Of a stretch of 64,000 nucleotides of DNA, positions 44,412 to 54,573 are shown piece by piece. The position numbers were made by a program, and so were the translations under genes. The stretch spans positions 310,001 to 374,000 of the forward strand of contig CAVUSI010000001.1 of the NCBI GenBank assembly GCA_963744115.1, in the 5' to 3' direction. The notes below the pieces were generated by a model. The model ran no database searches. It was not told where the DNA came from and worked only from the letters and a program-made list of their open reading frames with translations. Origin of the DNA: Chersky-267 sp963744115 (GTDB lineage Bacteria; Chloroflexota; Limnocylindria; Limnocylindrales; CSP1-4). How positions within the stretch are numbered: the stretch's first letter is position 1; each line of letters starts with the position of its first letter.

Positions 44412-45587
44412 TCAGACGGTCGGTTCGGGCCCCGGCATCGGGATCTCGGTCAGGCCACGTCCCTTGCGCAGCGGCGAGATGAGGTACACGAGGCCGCCGA
44501 GGATGATGATCGACACCACGCTGATCGCGCGGTCGACGAGGGTGATCGCGAGGGCCTCCGTCGGCGGCACGTTGTAGACGATCGTCAGCACCCCGATGAC
44601 GCCCGCCTCGACGACGCCGATCCCGGCCGGCGTGAACGGCACGGCCGTGAGGAGCGACCCGGTGAGCGCCACGAAGAACGCACCGCTCGGGCCGATCTCG
44701 ACCCCGGGGAACGCCAGGGCCTGGATCACGAGATAGAGCCGCAGGCCCTCGGTCACCCAGATCAACCCCGTCAGCACGAGCAGGACCGGGAGGCTCCTGA
44801 GCCCGACCGCCGAGAAGACCCCTTCCTCGAATCGGTCGTAGAACTCGACGATCGAGTGAGGCAGCGGCAGGCGGACGATGATCCGCCGGCCGAAGTTCCG
44901 CATCGTGAGCAGGCCGGCTGCGAGGACGACGACGACGATGACGCCGATCGCGAAGACGAGCTGGACCTGCGGAGGAAGGCCCTTGCGGAAGCTGATGAAG
45001 CCGGCCGCCAGCCCGAGCACGACGATCGCGAACAGGTCGAGGATCCGCTCGATGAACACGGTCCCGAACGTCCGGCTGAGCGAGACCGGGCTGTTGATCT
45101 TGAGCAGGTAGGCCCGGTACACGTCGCCGAGCTTCGCCGGGACCAGGCAGTTGACCAGCCACGACGAGAAGATGATCTCGGTCGAGTCGCGCACCTTGAG
45201 CCCGAACCCGGTGCCGCGGATCAGCAACGCCCAGCGCAACCCGCGCAGCGGGAAGCCGAGGTAGAAGACGGCCATCGCCGCCAGCAGCAGGAACTTGTTC
45301 GCTCGCTGGATGTCGGCGGGCAGCTGGTCGAGCTTGAAGCCCGGGAGCGCCGCGAAGAGGAGGACCATCAGGACGAGCGGCAGGACGATGGAGACGATCG
45401 TCCGTGGCTGACGAAGGCGGCGCCCGATCGACACCTGGTCCCGGTCGGCCTTGTCCGCATCGGCGCCGGCGGTCTGATCGGCGAGCTTCTCGAGTCGCTC
45501 GAGCTCGCCCATCTTCTCGTAGTCGCCCATGTCGTCCAGGGTCGGTTCGGGCGGCAGATCCGGAGGCGTACCCGGGTCGTCGGTCAT
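44412..45587 (-). CDS. Lysylphosphatidylglycerol synthase TM region / UPF0104 family membrane protein
   Basis: A 391-residue protein. An acidic N-terminus of about 60 residues (MGDYEKMGELERLEKLADQ) is followed by eight membrane segments. Family marks are LRGLRWALLIRGTG, SSWLVNCLVPAKLGDVYRAYLL, RTFGTVFIERILDLFAIV and VPFTPAGIGVVEAG. It is a stand-alone member without a soluble synthase domain, so a flippase-like or glycolipid role is more likely than tRNA-dependent lipid lysylation. It overlaps the PHP gene by ATGA and is the last gene of the core block. Confidence 0.88.
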   Translation of the reverse strand: MTDDPGTPPDLPPEPTLDDMGDYEKMGELERLEKLADQTAGADADKADRDQVSIGRRLRQPRTIVSIVLPLVLMVLLFAALPGFKLDQLPADIQRANKFLLLAAMAVFYLGFPLRGLRWALLIRGTGFGLKVRDSTEIIFSSWLVNCLVPAKLGDVYRAYLLKINSPVSLSRTFGTVFIERILDLFAIVVLGLAAGFISFRKGLPPQVQLVFAIGVIVVVVLAAGLLTMRNFGRRIIVRLPLPHSIVEFYDRFEEGVFSAVGLRSLPVLLVLTGLIWVTEGLRLYLVIQALAFPGVEIGPSGAFFVALTGSLLTAVPFTPAGIGVVEAGVIGVLTIVYNVPPTEALAITLVDRAISVVSIIILGGLVYLISPLRKGRGLTEIPMPGPEPTV

Positions 45588-46319
45588 CGGTCCGTCCCGC
45601 TCCCTGCGACATCGCCGGCGTCGGGCCTCACCCGGCCGTTCCCTCGGGCACGCTGCACGAGCTTGGCCACCGGGGTGATCACCCGTGCGACATAGGATGC
45701 CCGACCCTGGACGATCGTGGCGGACCGGAGCGCAGCGAGGAGGCCGGCGGGCGTCGACGGATCGCCGTCCATCGGCGTATAGGCGATCCCGACCTCGAGG
45801 ATCGAGTGCGCGTCGGATACGGCCACGCTCGGCAGGCCGTGCTCGTGGGCGAACTCGGCCGCCCGCTGGTTTCCGTTGCCGACGAGCCGGGCGTTCCAGC
45901 CTTCGACCCAGTCCACCTGCGCCGCCAACGCCTCGAGCCGCGGGTCATTGAGCATCGAGCCCCGGAACCGGTCGAACGGGTGCGGGATGCCGACCAGTCC
46001 GCCCTGCTCGCGCGCGGCGGCGATGGCCTCGACCGCCGACAGGCCCGGCGGGATGGCGCGCTCGAGGAACAGGCAGATCAGGTCGCCATCGCGCGTCTTG
46101 ACCTCCGACCCGACGATGATCGTGAGATCCGCCGGCGCGCTGTCCCGGGCGCGGACGCGCCTCGTCGATCCGGTCGTGGTCGGTGATCGCCAGGTGGGTC
46201 AGTCCGCGCTTCTGGGCGGCGCGCATGACCGACTGCGGGTCGCTCAGCGAATCGAAGCTGCCCCGGGTATGGCAGTGGAGGTCGACGAAGGCACGTCCCC
46301 CGATCGGGTCCGGGCCCAC
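45584..46319 (-). CDS. PHP domain phosphoesterase (one frameshift)
   Basis: About 244 residues when one frameshift is repaired. Metal-binding motifs of the PHP family are visible: VDLHCHTRGSFDSLSDP (H15, H17) and LAITDHDRID (D and H) in the first frame, then GSEVKTRDGDLICLFLE, GIPHPFDRF and VSDAHSILEVG in the second. The order fits small PHP proteins acting as phosphoesterases, for example on 3',5'-nucleotide phosphates. The switch is near 46155; the span is one base above a multiple of three. The start is GTG at 46319, only a few bases after mreB. The stop overlaps the flippase-like gene. Confidence 0.82.
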
Positions 46320-46322
46320 GCG

Positions 46323-47321
46323 TCAGACCTGCTGGACGAGGGACTTCTTGAAGAAGTCGAAGTGCTCGAGGGCGATCCCGGTGCCCAGCGCGACGCAGTC
46401 GAGCGGATTCTCGGCGACGTGGCAGGGGACGCCGGTCACCTGGGTCAGCAGCTTGTCGATGTTGCGGAGCATCGAGCCGCCGCCGGACATCACCATGCCC
46501 TTGTCGATGATGTCCGAGCTCAGCTCGGGTGGGGTCTGCTCGAGGACCATCCGGACCGCCGACACGAGCTGCTGGAGCGGGGCCTCGATCGCCTCCATCG
46601 CCTCGGAGCTGGTGATCGGGATCGTCCGCGGAAGGCCCGCGATCAGGTCGCGGCCGCGGACCTCCATCTGGAGCTCGCGCTCGAGCGGGAGGGCCGTCCC
46701 GATCTCGATCTTGACCTCCTCGGCCGTCCGGTCGCCGATCATCAGGTTGTACTTCTTGCGGATGTAGGTGGCGATCGCCTCGTCGAACTTGTTGCCGCCG
46801 ACCCGCAGGCTGGTCGACACGACGATCCCACCGAGGGCGATGACCGCGATCTCGCTGGTCCCGCCGCCGATGTCGATGACCATGTTCCCGGACGGCCCGC
46901 TGATCGGGACGTTCGCGCCGATGGCCGCGGCCAGCGGCTCCTCGATGAGGTACGCCTCGCCGGCCCCGGCCTTGAGCGCGGCGTCGCGCACGGCGCGCTT
47001 CTCGACCGAGGTCACCCCGGCCGGGACGCTGATCATCACGTCCGGCTTGGTGAAGTTGACCCGGCCCTTCTTCACCTTGCCGATGAAGTGGCTGAGCATC
47101 GCCTCGGTGATGACGTAGTCGGCGATGACGCCATCCTTCATCGGGCGGATCGCCTGGATGTTGCCGGGGGTCCGGCCGATCATCTCGCGGGCGTCCTCGC
47201 CCACCGCCACGATCCGGTTCTGGTCGTCGACCGCGACCACCGACGGCTCCTGGATGACGATCCCCTTGCCCTGGACATAGACCAGGACGTTGGCGGTGCC
47301 GAGGTCGATACCGATCTTCAT
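46323..47321 (-). CDS. mreB: Rod shape-determining protein MreB (actin fold)
   Basis: A 332-residue MreB. Phosphate-1 loop GIDLGTANVLVY is at residues 4-15, phosphate-2 loop VIDIGGGTSEIAVIALGG near 148-165, and the adenosine motif SGGGSMLRNIDKL near 284. It forms membrane-associated filaments that guide cell-wall synthesis. No mreC, mreD or rodA gene follows, so it may be a stand-alone or Mbl-like copy. It is 44 bp downstream of murA; both belong to the block following the atp operon. Confidence 0.96.
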   Translation of the reverse strand: MKIGIDLGTANVLVYVQGKGIVIQEPSVVAVDDQNRIVAVGEDAREMIGRTPGNIQAIRPMKDGVIADYVITEAMLSHFIGKVKKGRVNFTKPDVMISVPAGVTSVEKRAVRDAALKAGAGEAYLIEEPLAAAIGANVPISGPSGNMVIDIGGGTSEIAVIALGGIVVSTSLRVGGNKFDEAIATYIRKKYNLMIGDRTAEEVKIEIGTALPLERELQMEVRGRDLIAGLPRTIPITSSEAMEAIEAPLQQLVSAVRMVLEQTPPELSSDIIDKGMVMSGGGSMLRNIDKLLTQVTGVPCHVAENPLDCVALGTGIALEHFDFFKKSLVQQV

Positions 47322-47365
47322 GGGGGCGTGAGCGATCCCTTCAAGCGGTGGGCCATTGCCCGGAG

Positions 47366-48709
47366 TCAGCCGGTCGCGGCGGGCGCGACCGGCTCCGCGG
47401 CACGTTCGATCCGTGCACCGAGCTCCTGGAACTTGCGTGCGATGTTCTCATACCCCCGGTGAACATGATGCGCACCGTGGATGGTCGACGTCCCTTCCGC
47501 GGCCAGGGCGGCGAGGATCATCGATGCGCCGGCGCGCAGGTCGCCGATCTCGACCTCCGCCCCGTGGAGCGGGCTCGGACCGTGGATCGTGGCGTGGTGC
47601 GGGTCGGCGATGTCGATGCGAGCCCCCATCCGGCGCAGCTCGCCGAGGAACTCCAGGCGATCCTCGAAGATCGCCTCGTGGACCTGGCTCGCACCGTGGG
47701 CCTGGGTGAGCAGGACGCAGGTCGGCGACTGGAGGTCCGTCGCCAGGCCCGGATACGGTGCCGTCTCGATGTCCACCGCCCGGTATCGATCCCGATCGGC
47801 GCCCGAGACCTCGATCGTGTCCACGCCGCACGACACGCTGACCCCGACCCGGCCGAGCGTCTCGACGAACGCGGCGAGGTGCTCGCAGGGCGCTCCCTCC
47901 AGCGTCACCCGGCCGCCGGTCACGGCGGCGGCGACCACGAACGTCCCAGCCTCGATCCGGTCCGGGACCACCCGGTGATCGGCCCCGCGGAGCCGCTTGC
48001 GGCCCTCGATCTCGATCGTGTCGGGCTCCGTCCGCTCGATCTCCGCGCCCATCTTGCGGAGGAACGAAATGAGGTCGTCGACCTCCGGCTCCTGGGCCGC
48101 CGGCCGGATGACGGTGTGACCGTCGGCCAGCACCGCGGCGAGGATCGCGTTCTCGGTACCCATGACCGTGACGAACGGGAACGTCACGGTCGTCCCGCGC
48201 AGGCGGCCCGGCGCCTTGGCGAAGTAGTAGCCGTTGCGGTACTCGATCTCGGCGCCGAGGGCGCGCATGGCGTCGACATGGAGGTTGACCGGCCGGCGCC
48301 CGATCCGATCCCCACCCGGGTTGCTGATGATCACCCGGCCGAAGCGCGACAGGAGTGGTCCGAGGAGGATGAAGCTGGCGCGCATCTTGGCGGCCGCCTC
48401 GAGCGGGACGAACAGCCACTCGACGTCGCCGGACGCGACCTCGTACGTATTCGGCGCGGGGTGGTCGACGGTCACGCCGAGGTCGCGCAGGGTGTCGGCC
48501 ATGACCCGGACGTCCTCGATCTCGGGCACGTTGGTGAAGGTGCAGCGCTCGCCGGTCAGTGTCGCCGCGGCGAGCAGCTTGAGTGCCGCGTTCTTGGCTC
48601 CGCTGACCTGGACGGTACCCTCGAGGACGCGGCCACCTTCGATCCGGAACGCCTCCGGGGCGACCGGTTCGGGCTGGAACTCCCAGTGGAACGGGCGGGC
48701 GTCGGCCAC
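47366..48709 (-). CDS. murA: UDP-N-acetylglucosamine 1-carboxyvinyltransferase MurA with Asp at the catalytic Cys position
   Basis: A 447-residue MurA. It transfers enolpyruvate from PEP to UDP-GlcNAc, the first committed step of peptidoglycan synthesis. Family marks include SGAKNAALKLLAA at 36-48 and RASFILLGPLL at 110-120. The active-site loop reads NPGGDRIGRRPVNLH, so the cysteine attacked by fosfomycin (C115 in Escherichia coli) is Asp134 here. C-to-D at this site is known from mycobacterial and chlamydial MurA and gives natural fosfomycin resistance with an active enzyme. It follows atpC by 9 bp and so is probably cotranscribed with the ATP synthase genes. Confidence 0.96.
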   Translation of the reverse strand: MADARPFHWEFQPEPVAPEAFRIEGGRVLEGTVQVSGAKNAALKLLAAATLTGERCTFTNVPEIEDVRVMADTLRDLGVTVDHPAPNTYEVASGDVEWLFVPLEAAAKMRASFILLGPLLSRFGRVIISNPGGDRIGRRPVNLHVDAMRALGAEIEYRNGYYFAKAPGRLRGTTVTFPFVTVMGTENAILAAVLADGHTVIRPAAQEPEVDDLISFLRKMGAEIERTEPDTIEIEGRKRLRGADHRVVPDRIEAGTFVVAAAVTGGRVTLEGAPCEHLAAFVETLGRVGVSVSCGVDTIEVSGADRDRYRAVDIETAPYPGLATDLQSPTCVLLTQAHGASQVHEAIFEDRLEFLGELRRMGARIDIADPHHATIHGPSPLHGAEVEIGDLRAGASMILAALAAEGTSTIHGAHHVHRGYENIARKFQELGARIERAAEPVAPAATG

Positions 48710-48718
48710 GGTGACTCG

Positions 48719-49147
48719 TTACCCGCGGCGCCGCGGACCCTCGCGATGGCGGCGCTCGGCCACGCGGATCCGCAGCAGGGCGGACTGGAGGGCGACGCGG
48801 GCGGCCGCCAGGTCGGCGCCCTCCTGGTCGCCGAACTCGAGCGCGCGCTCGGCGTCGCGGCGAGCCTCCTGGGCCGCCTCGAGATCGATCTCCGATGCCA
48901 TGTCGGCGGTCTCGGCCATGACGACGACCCGATCGGGCCGGACCTGGAGGAACCCGCCGACGATCGCGAAGTGATCCTCGACGCCGGACTTGCGGATGCG
49001 GAGCTCACCCAGGCCGAGCGTCGTCACCAGCGGGGCATGGTGGGGCAGGACCCCGAGCTCGCCCTCGATCCCGGGCACCGCGACCGCATCGACGTCGTCC
49101 TGGTAGACGAGCCGCTCGGGCGTGACGATCTCCAGCCGGATGGTCAT
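48719..49147 (-). CDS. atpC: F1Fo ATP synthase epsilon subunit
   Basis: A 142-residue epsilon subunit with the N-terminal beta-sandwich (IRLEIVTPERLVYQDDVDAVAVPGIEGELGVLPHHAPLVTTLGLGELRI) and the C-terminal two-helix domain. The C-terminal helices are Arg/Ala-rich and end in an Arg/Gly tail. It couples the gamma stalk and can inhibit ATP hydrolysis. It starts 2 bp after atpD. Confidence 0.95.
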   Translation of the reverse strand: MTIRLEIVTPERLVYQDDVDAVAVPGIEGELGVLPHHAPLVTTLGLGELRIRKSGVEDHFAIVGGFLQVRPDRVVVMAETADMASEIDLEAAQEARRDAERALEFGDQEGADLAAARVALQSALLRIRVAERRHREGPRRRG

Positions 49148-49149
49148 GC

Positions 49150-50568
49150 CTAGCCGGCCAGCTTCTCGGCGTTGGCCCGGACGTCGTCGATCGTGCCGGC
49201 CAGGAAGAACGCCTGCTCGGGCAGCGAATCGGCGTTGCCCTCGAGGATCTCCTTGAACGAGGCGACCGTGTCCTTGATCGGGACGTACTTGCCCGGCCGG
49301 CCGGTGAAGACCTCGCCGACGAAGAACGGCTGGCTCATGAACCGCTGGAGCCGGCGCGCCCGCGAGACCGTGGCCTTGTCCTCCTCGGACAGCTCGTCGA
49401 TCCCGAGGATGGCGATGATGTCCTGGAGATCGCGGTAACGCTGGAGGACCCGCTGCGTCTCGCGCGCGACGTCGTAGTGGTCCTGGCCGACGACCAGCGG
49501 GTCGAGGACCCGCGACGTCGAGGTCAGCGGATCGACCGCCGGGTAGATCCCGAGCTCGGTGATGTAGCGCTCGAGGCGGATCGTCGAGTCGAGGTGACCG
49601 AACGTCGTGGCCGGGGCCGGATCCGTGTAGTCATCGGCCGGGACGAAGACCGCCTGGAGGCTGGTGATCGAACCCTTCTTGGTCGACGTGATCCGCTCCT
49701 GCAGCGCGGCCATCTCGGTCGCCAGGTTCGGCTGGTAGCCGACCGCACTCGGCATCCGGCCGAGCAGCGCCGAGACCTCCGAGCCGGCCTGGGTGAACCG
49801 GAAGATGTTGTCGATGAACAGGAGGACGTCCTTGCCCTCCTCGTCGCGGAAGTACTCGGCCATGGTCAGCGCGGTCAGGCCGACCCGCTGGCGGGCGCCC
49901 GGCGGCTCGTTCATCTGGCCGAACACGAAGGCGGTCTTGGCGATGACGCCCGAGTCTGTCATCTCGGCGATCAGGTCGTTGCCTTCGCGACTTCGCTCAC
50001 CGACGCCGGCGAACACCGAGAACCCGGCGTGCTCCTGGGCCACGTTCCGGATCAGCTCCTGGATGATGACCGTCTTGCCGACGCCCGCGCCACCGAAGAT
50101 GCCGATCTTGCCGCCCTTCTTGAACGGGCAGATCAGGTCGATGACCTTGATCCCCGTCTCGAACACCTCGACATCGGTCGTCTGCTGGTCGAACGGCGGC
50201 GGGTCCCGGTGGATCGGGAGGTGATGGGTCGCGACCACGGGTCCCTTGTTGTCGATCGGAAGCCCGAGCACGTCGAACACCCGACCGAGCGTCACCTCGC
50301 CGACCGGCACGGTGATCGCGGCGCCGGTGTCGATCGCGTCGACCCCGCGGGCCAGGCCGTCCGTCGTGGTCATGGCCACCGTGCGGACCCAGTTGTTGCC
50401 GAGGTGCTGCTGGACCTCGACCGTCAGCGGGACCTGGCCTTCGCGCTGGATCTCGACGGCGTTGTAGATCGCCGGCAGCTGCCCGGCCGGGAATTCGATG
50501 TCGACGACGGCGCCGGTGATCTGGATGACCCGGCCGGTCGCGGTGGTGGCGGTCGCCATGCTTGTCAT
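49150..50568 (-). CDS. atpD: F1Fo ATP synthase beta subunit
   Basis: A 472-residue catalytic subunit. The Walker A loop GGAGVGKT is at 159-166, the catalytic glutamate region GVGERSREGNDL follows near 186, and LFIDNIFRFTQAGSEVSALLGRMPSAVGYQP holds the Walker B Asp. The DELSEEDK motif lies near the C-terminus (IDELSEEDKATVSRARRLQRF), complete for torque transmission. It sits between atpG and atpC. The first three codons (M-T-S) allow a start also at the second Met. Confidence 0.98.
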   Translation of the reverse strand: MTSMATATTATGRVIQITGAVVDIEFPAGQLPAIYNAVEIQREGQVPLTVEVQQHLGNNWVRTVAMTTTDGLARGVDAIDTGAAITVPVGEVTLGRVFDVLGLPIDNKGPVVATHHLPIHRDPPPFDQQTTDVEVFETGIKVIDLICPFKKGGKIGIFGGAGVGKTVIIQELIRNVAQEHAGFSVFAGVGERSREGNDLIAEMTDSGVIAKTAFVFGQMNEPPGARQRVGLTALTMAEYFRDEEGKDVLLFIDNIFRFTQAGSEVSALLGRMPSAVGYQPNLATEMAALQERITSTKKGSITSLQAVFVPADDYTDPAPATTFGHLDSTIRLERYITELGIYPAVDPLTSTSRVLDPLVVGQDHYDVARETQRVLQRYRDLQDIIAILGIDELSEEDKATVSRARRLQRFMSQPFFVGEVFTGRPGKYVPIKDTVASFKEILEGNADSLPEQAFFLAGTIDDVRANAEKLAG

Positions 50569-50587
50569 TGCCTCCTGGGTGGGCGGG

Positions 50588-51441
50588 TCAGCGGGCCTGC
50601 GCGCCCGAAGCGATCTCGATCATCTCGCGGGTGATGTTGGCCTGGCGGACCTTGTTGTAGCTGAGGGTCAGGTCCTCGATGAGCTCCTCGGCGTTCTCGG
50701 TCGCGTTCTTCATCGCGACCATCCGGCTCGACTCCTCGCTCGCCTTCGCCTCGAGGATCGCCTGGTACAGGCGCGTCGCGACGTAGCGGGGAAGGATCTG
50801 CTCGAGCACGGCGCCGGCGCTCGGCTCGAAGATGAACTGGTTGCCGGGGATCCCCTCGGTGTCGGCCGACGGTTCGACCGGGAGCAACGTGTCCAGCGTC
50901 GGCCGCTGGACGAGGGTCGACACGAAGTGCGGGATAGATCACGTCGATGCGGGCATAGTCGCCCGGACAGGTAGTCGTCGGTGACGAGCCGGGCGAGGGG
51001 CAGGACGTCGGCGAACGACGGCCGGTCGCCGAACCCGGCGAAGTGGGCCTCGATCGGCACCCGGGCACGGCGCATCGCGTCGCGGCCCTTGCGACCGACG
51101 GTCACGACGGCCAGGTCGCCGCTGACCTCGGTGATCTCGCGTGCCGCGAAGCGGACGGCGTTCGAGGTGAACGGGCCGGCCAGCGGTCGGTCGGTCGTGA
51201 TCAGGATCATCAGCCGCTTGCCGCTCTCGCGTCGGACGAGCAGCGGATGGTCGTCCCCGTCGAGCACCGTGGCCAGGTCGGCCAGGACCTCGTCGAGCTT
51301 CTCGCTGTACGGGCGCGAGGCGAGGGTGGCCTCCTGGGCGCGCCGCAGCTTGCTCGCGGCGACGAACTGCATCGCCCGAGTGATCTGCTTGATGTTCTTC
51401 ACCGAGCCGATCCGCCGCCGGATATCACGCTGACTAGCCAC
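50588..51441 (-). CDS. atpG: F1Fo ATP synthase gamma subunit (two frameshifts)
   Basis: About 283 residues after repair. The N-terminus MASQRDIRRRIGSVKNIKQITRAM is a standard gamma start, and the C-terminus MKNATENAEELIEDLTLSYNKVRQANITREMIEI is the standard gamma end. In between, the frame changes twice within about 35 bases: near 50966 in a GGG run (LSG then DYARIDVIYP) and near 50932 (then HFVSTLVQRPTLDTL). Removing one G at each place restores a normal protein, and the span is two bases above a multiple of three. As gamma is the rotor and cannot be lost, these are most likely sequence errors. Confidence 0.93.
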
Positions 51442-51602
51442 GGATGCCTGCCGCGACCGTCGGCCGCTGTTCCGATCTGCCCAGGATCGTCGTTGGCGCC
51501 TGCGCGCGCTCGCTCACGCACGTTGGAGTGCGCTCGCTCACGTGCTCGGGGCCGCCTCGCCCTGGACCGCCGGAACGGCGGATTCTCGGTTCCATCTGTC
51601 GA

Positions 51603-53138
<1,536 letters not shown>

Positions 53139-53150
53139 GTGCTGGGTCTC

Positions 53151-53696
53151 CTAGAGGGCGCCCGAGACGAGCTGGGTCCGGAGTCGCTCGAGGCGGCCGC
53201 GGACGCTGCCGTCGATCAGGCGGTCGCCGACCCGGACGACGAGGCCACCGAGCAGGCTCGGATCGACCGTCACGTCAAGCTCGACTCGGCCACCGGTCAT
53301 CTGTTCCAGCCGCGCGGTCAGGGCGCTGACCTCGGACGGCTCGAGCGGCGCGGCGCTCGCTGCGTGGGCATGGGTGACGCCGTTGGCGGCATCGTCGAGG
53401 CGGCGGAATTCCGCCGCCACGCGCGGGAGGTCTTCGATCCGACCGCGCCGGAGCATCATCGAGATGAGGTTGAGGACGGGTCGGCTGACCGAGCCGCCGA
53501 TGGCATCGGCCAGCGCCGCCGCCCGACGTTCGGTCGGCACGGCGGGGTTGTTCAGGCCGGTGGCGACCGTCGGATCGGTCAGGACCGCAGCCGCGAGATC
53601 GAGCTCGCGGCGCCACGTCTCGACCGTGCCGTCGCGACCGCCGATCTCGAATGCGGCCTCCGCGTAGCGCCGGGCGGCCGTGGACGGTCGGGCCAT
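53151..53696 (-). CDS. atpH: F1Fo ATP synthase delta subunit
   Basis: A 181-residue delta subunit (OSCP homologue) linking F1 to the peripheral stalk. It starts with STAARRYAEAAFEIGG and ends with the C-terminal strand region ARLEQMTGGRVELDVTVDPSLLGGLVVRVGDRLIDGSVRGRLERL, where GG-VV-GD-DGS-R is diagnostic. Its ATG overlaps the atpF stop (TGATG). Confidence 0.95.
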   Translation of the reverse strand: MARPSTAARRYAEAAFEIGGRDGTVETWRRELDLAAAVLTDPTVATGLNNPAVPTERRAAALADAIGGSVSRPVLNLISMMLRRGRIEDLPRVAAEFRRLDDAANGVTHAHAASAAPLEPSEVSALTARLEQMTGGRVELDVTVDPSLLGGLVVRVGDRLIDGSVRGRLERLRTQLVSGAL

Positions 53697-54262
53697 CAGC
53701 CGGCGGCCTTCGGCCCGTCAGGCGCACGCAGGAATTCCTCGACCAGGCGACGCTGCCGCTGATCGCTCATCGTCTCGCCGACGACGCGACCGGCCGCGGC
53801 CAGGGCGAGGTCGGCGACCTCGGAACGGAGATCCGCCAGGGCCCGATCCTTCTCGGCCTGGATGTCGGCCGCCGCCCGGACCCGCATCCGCTCGAGCTCG
53901 TCGCGCGTCGCGGCGATGTCGGCGTCTCGCGTCTCCTGGGCCACCTTCTGGGCCCGGTCGATGATCTCCTTGGCCTCTCGACGAGCCTCGGTGATCGTCG
54001 CCGTCCGCTCGGCGGCCGACGACTCCCGCTCCGCTCGCGCCGCCTCGGCGTCGGACAGACCCTGCTCGATCCGCGCCCGCCGGTCGGCGAGCATTCCCGC
54101 GATCGGCGTGGCGAAGAACATCTTGAACAGCGCGAAGAACAGGATGAAGTTCGCCGCGCCGATGATGATCCAGAACACGTTGATCGTCAGCCCGCCGGCC
54201 TCTTCGGCCGTCAGCCGGACGACCTCACGCGTCGCGGGCCCCGCGATCGCCAGGAAGTCCAC
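53696..54262 (-). CDS. atpF: F1Fo ATP synthase b subunit
   Basis: A 188-residue b subunit. After a 25-residue N-terminus comes a single membrane helix (INVFWIIIGAANFILFFALFKMFF). A long charged helix rich in Ala, Glu and Arg follows (about 60-165), forming the peripheral stalk. One b gene only is present. The start lies 24 bp after the atpE stop; the stop overlaps atpH by one base. Confidence 0.95.
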   Translation of the reverse strand: MDFLAIAGPATREVVRLTAEEAGGLTINVFWIIIGAANFILFFALFKMFFATPIAGMLADRRARIEQGLSDAEAARAERESSAAERTATITEARREAKEIIDRAQKVAQETRDADIAATRDELERMRVRAAADIQAEKDRALADLRSEVADLALAAAGRVVGETMSDQRQRRLVEEFLRAPDGPKAAG

Positions 54263-54286
54263 AGATCGTCTCCCTCGGACGCCGTC

Positions 54287-54496
54287 CTAGCTGAAGATCG
54301 CCAGCAGGCCGACGACGACGGCGAGGACGCCGAGTCCTTCGGCGAATGCCGCGAGGATGATCGCCAGACCGCGGATCTGGCCGGCGGCATCCGGGTTCCG
54401 GCCGATGGCCGTGGCGGCCAGGCCGCCGAGGATGCCGATGCCGATGCCGGGTCCGAAGACCCCGAGGGCCGCAAGGCCGGCGCCGATGTGCTCCAT
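54287..54496 (-). CDS. atpE: F1Fo ATP synthase c subunit
   Basis: A 69-residue two-helix proteolipid. Helix 1 carries GPGIGIGILGGLAATAIGRNP with the polar loop RNPDAAGQ. Helix 2 carries the ion-binding Glu53 in LAAFAEGLGVLAVVV. The residue after the Glu is Gly, not Ser/Thr, and no helix-1 Gln is present, so the site looks proton-type rather than sodium-type. A ribosome site (AGGAGG on the minus strand, 54505-54510) and a hairpin precede it, as is common for the highly expressed c subunit. Confidence 0.97.
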   Translation of the reverse strand: MEHIGAGLAALGVFGPGIGIGILGGLAATAIGRNPDAAGQIRGLAIILAAFAEGLGVLAVVVGLLAIFS

Positions 54497-54514
54497 TCGC
54501 TGGTTCCTCCTATT

Positions 54515-54533
54515 CCCGACCCGTTGGGTCGGG
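54515..54533 (-). promoter_or_regulatory. Hairpin between atpB and atpE
   Basis: CCCGACCC and GGGTCGGG form a perfect 8-bp stem with a 3-base loop, just upstream of the atpE ribosome site. Similar structures ahead of atpE elsewhere raise translation or stabilise the message, supporting the high c-subunit demand. Effect here is inferred. Confidence 0.5.
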
Positions 54534-54573
54534 TCGATCTGGACCGATGGGTCGACCCCGCTCCGGGGCCGGG

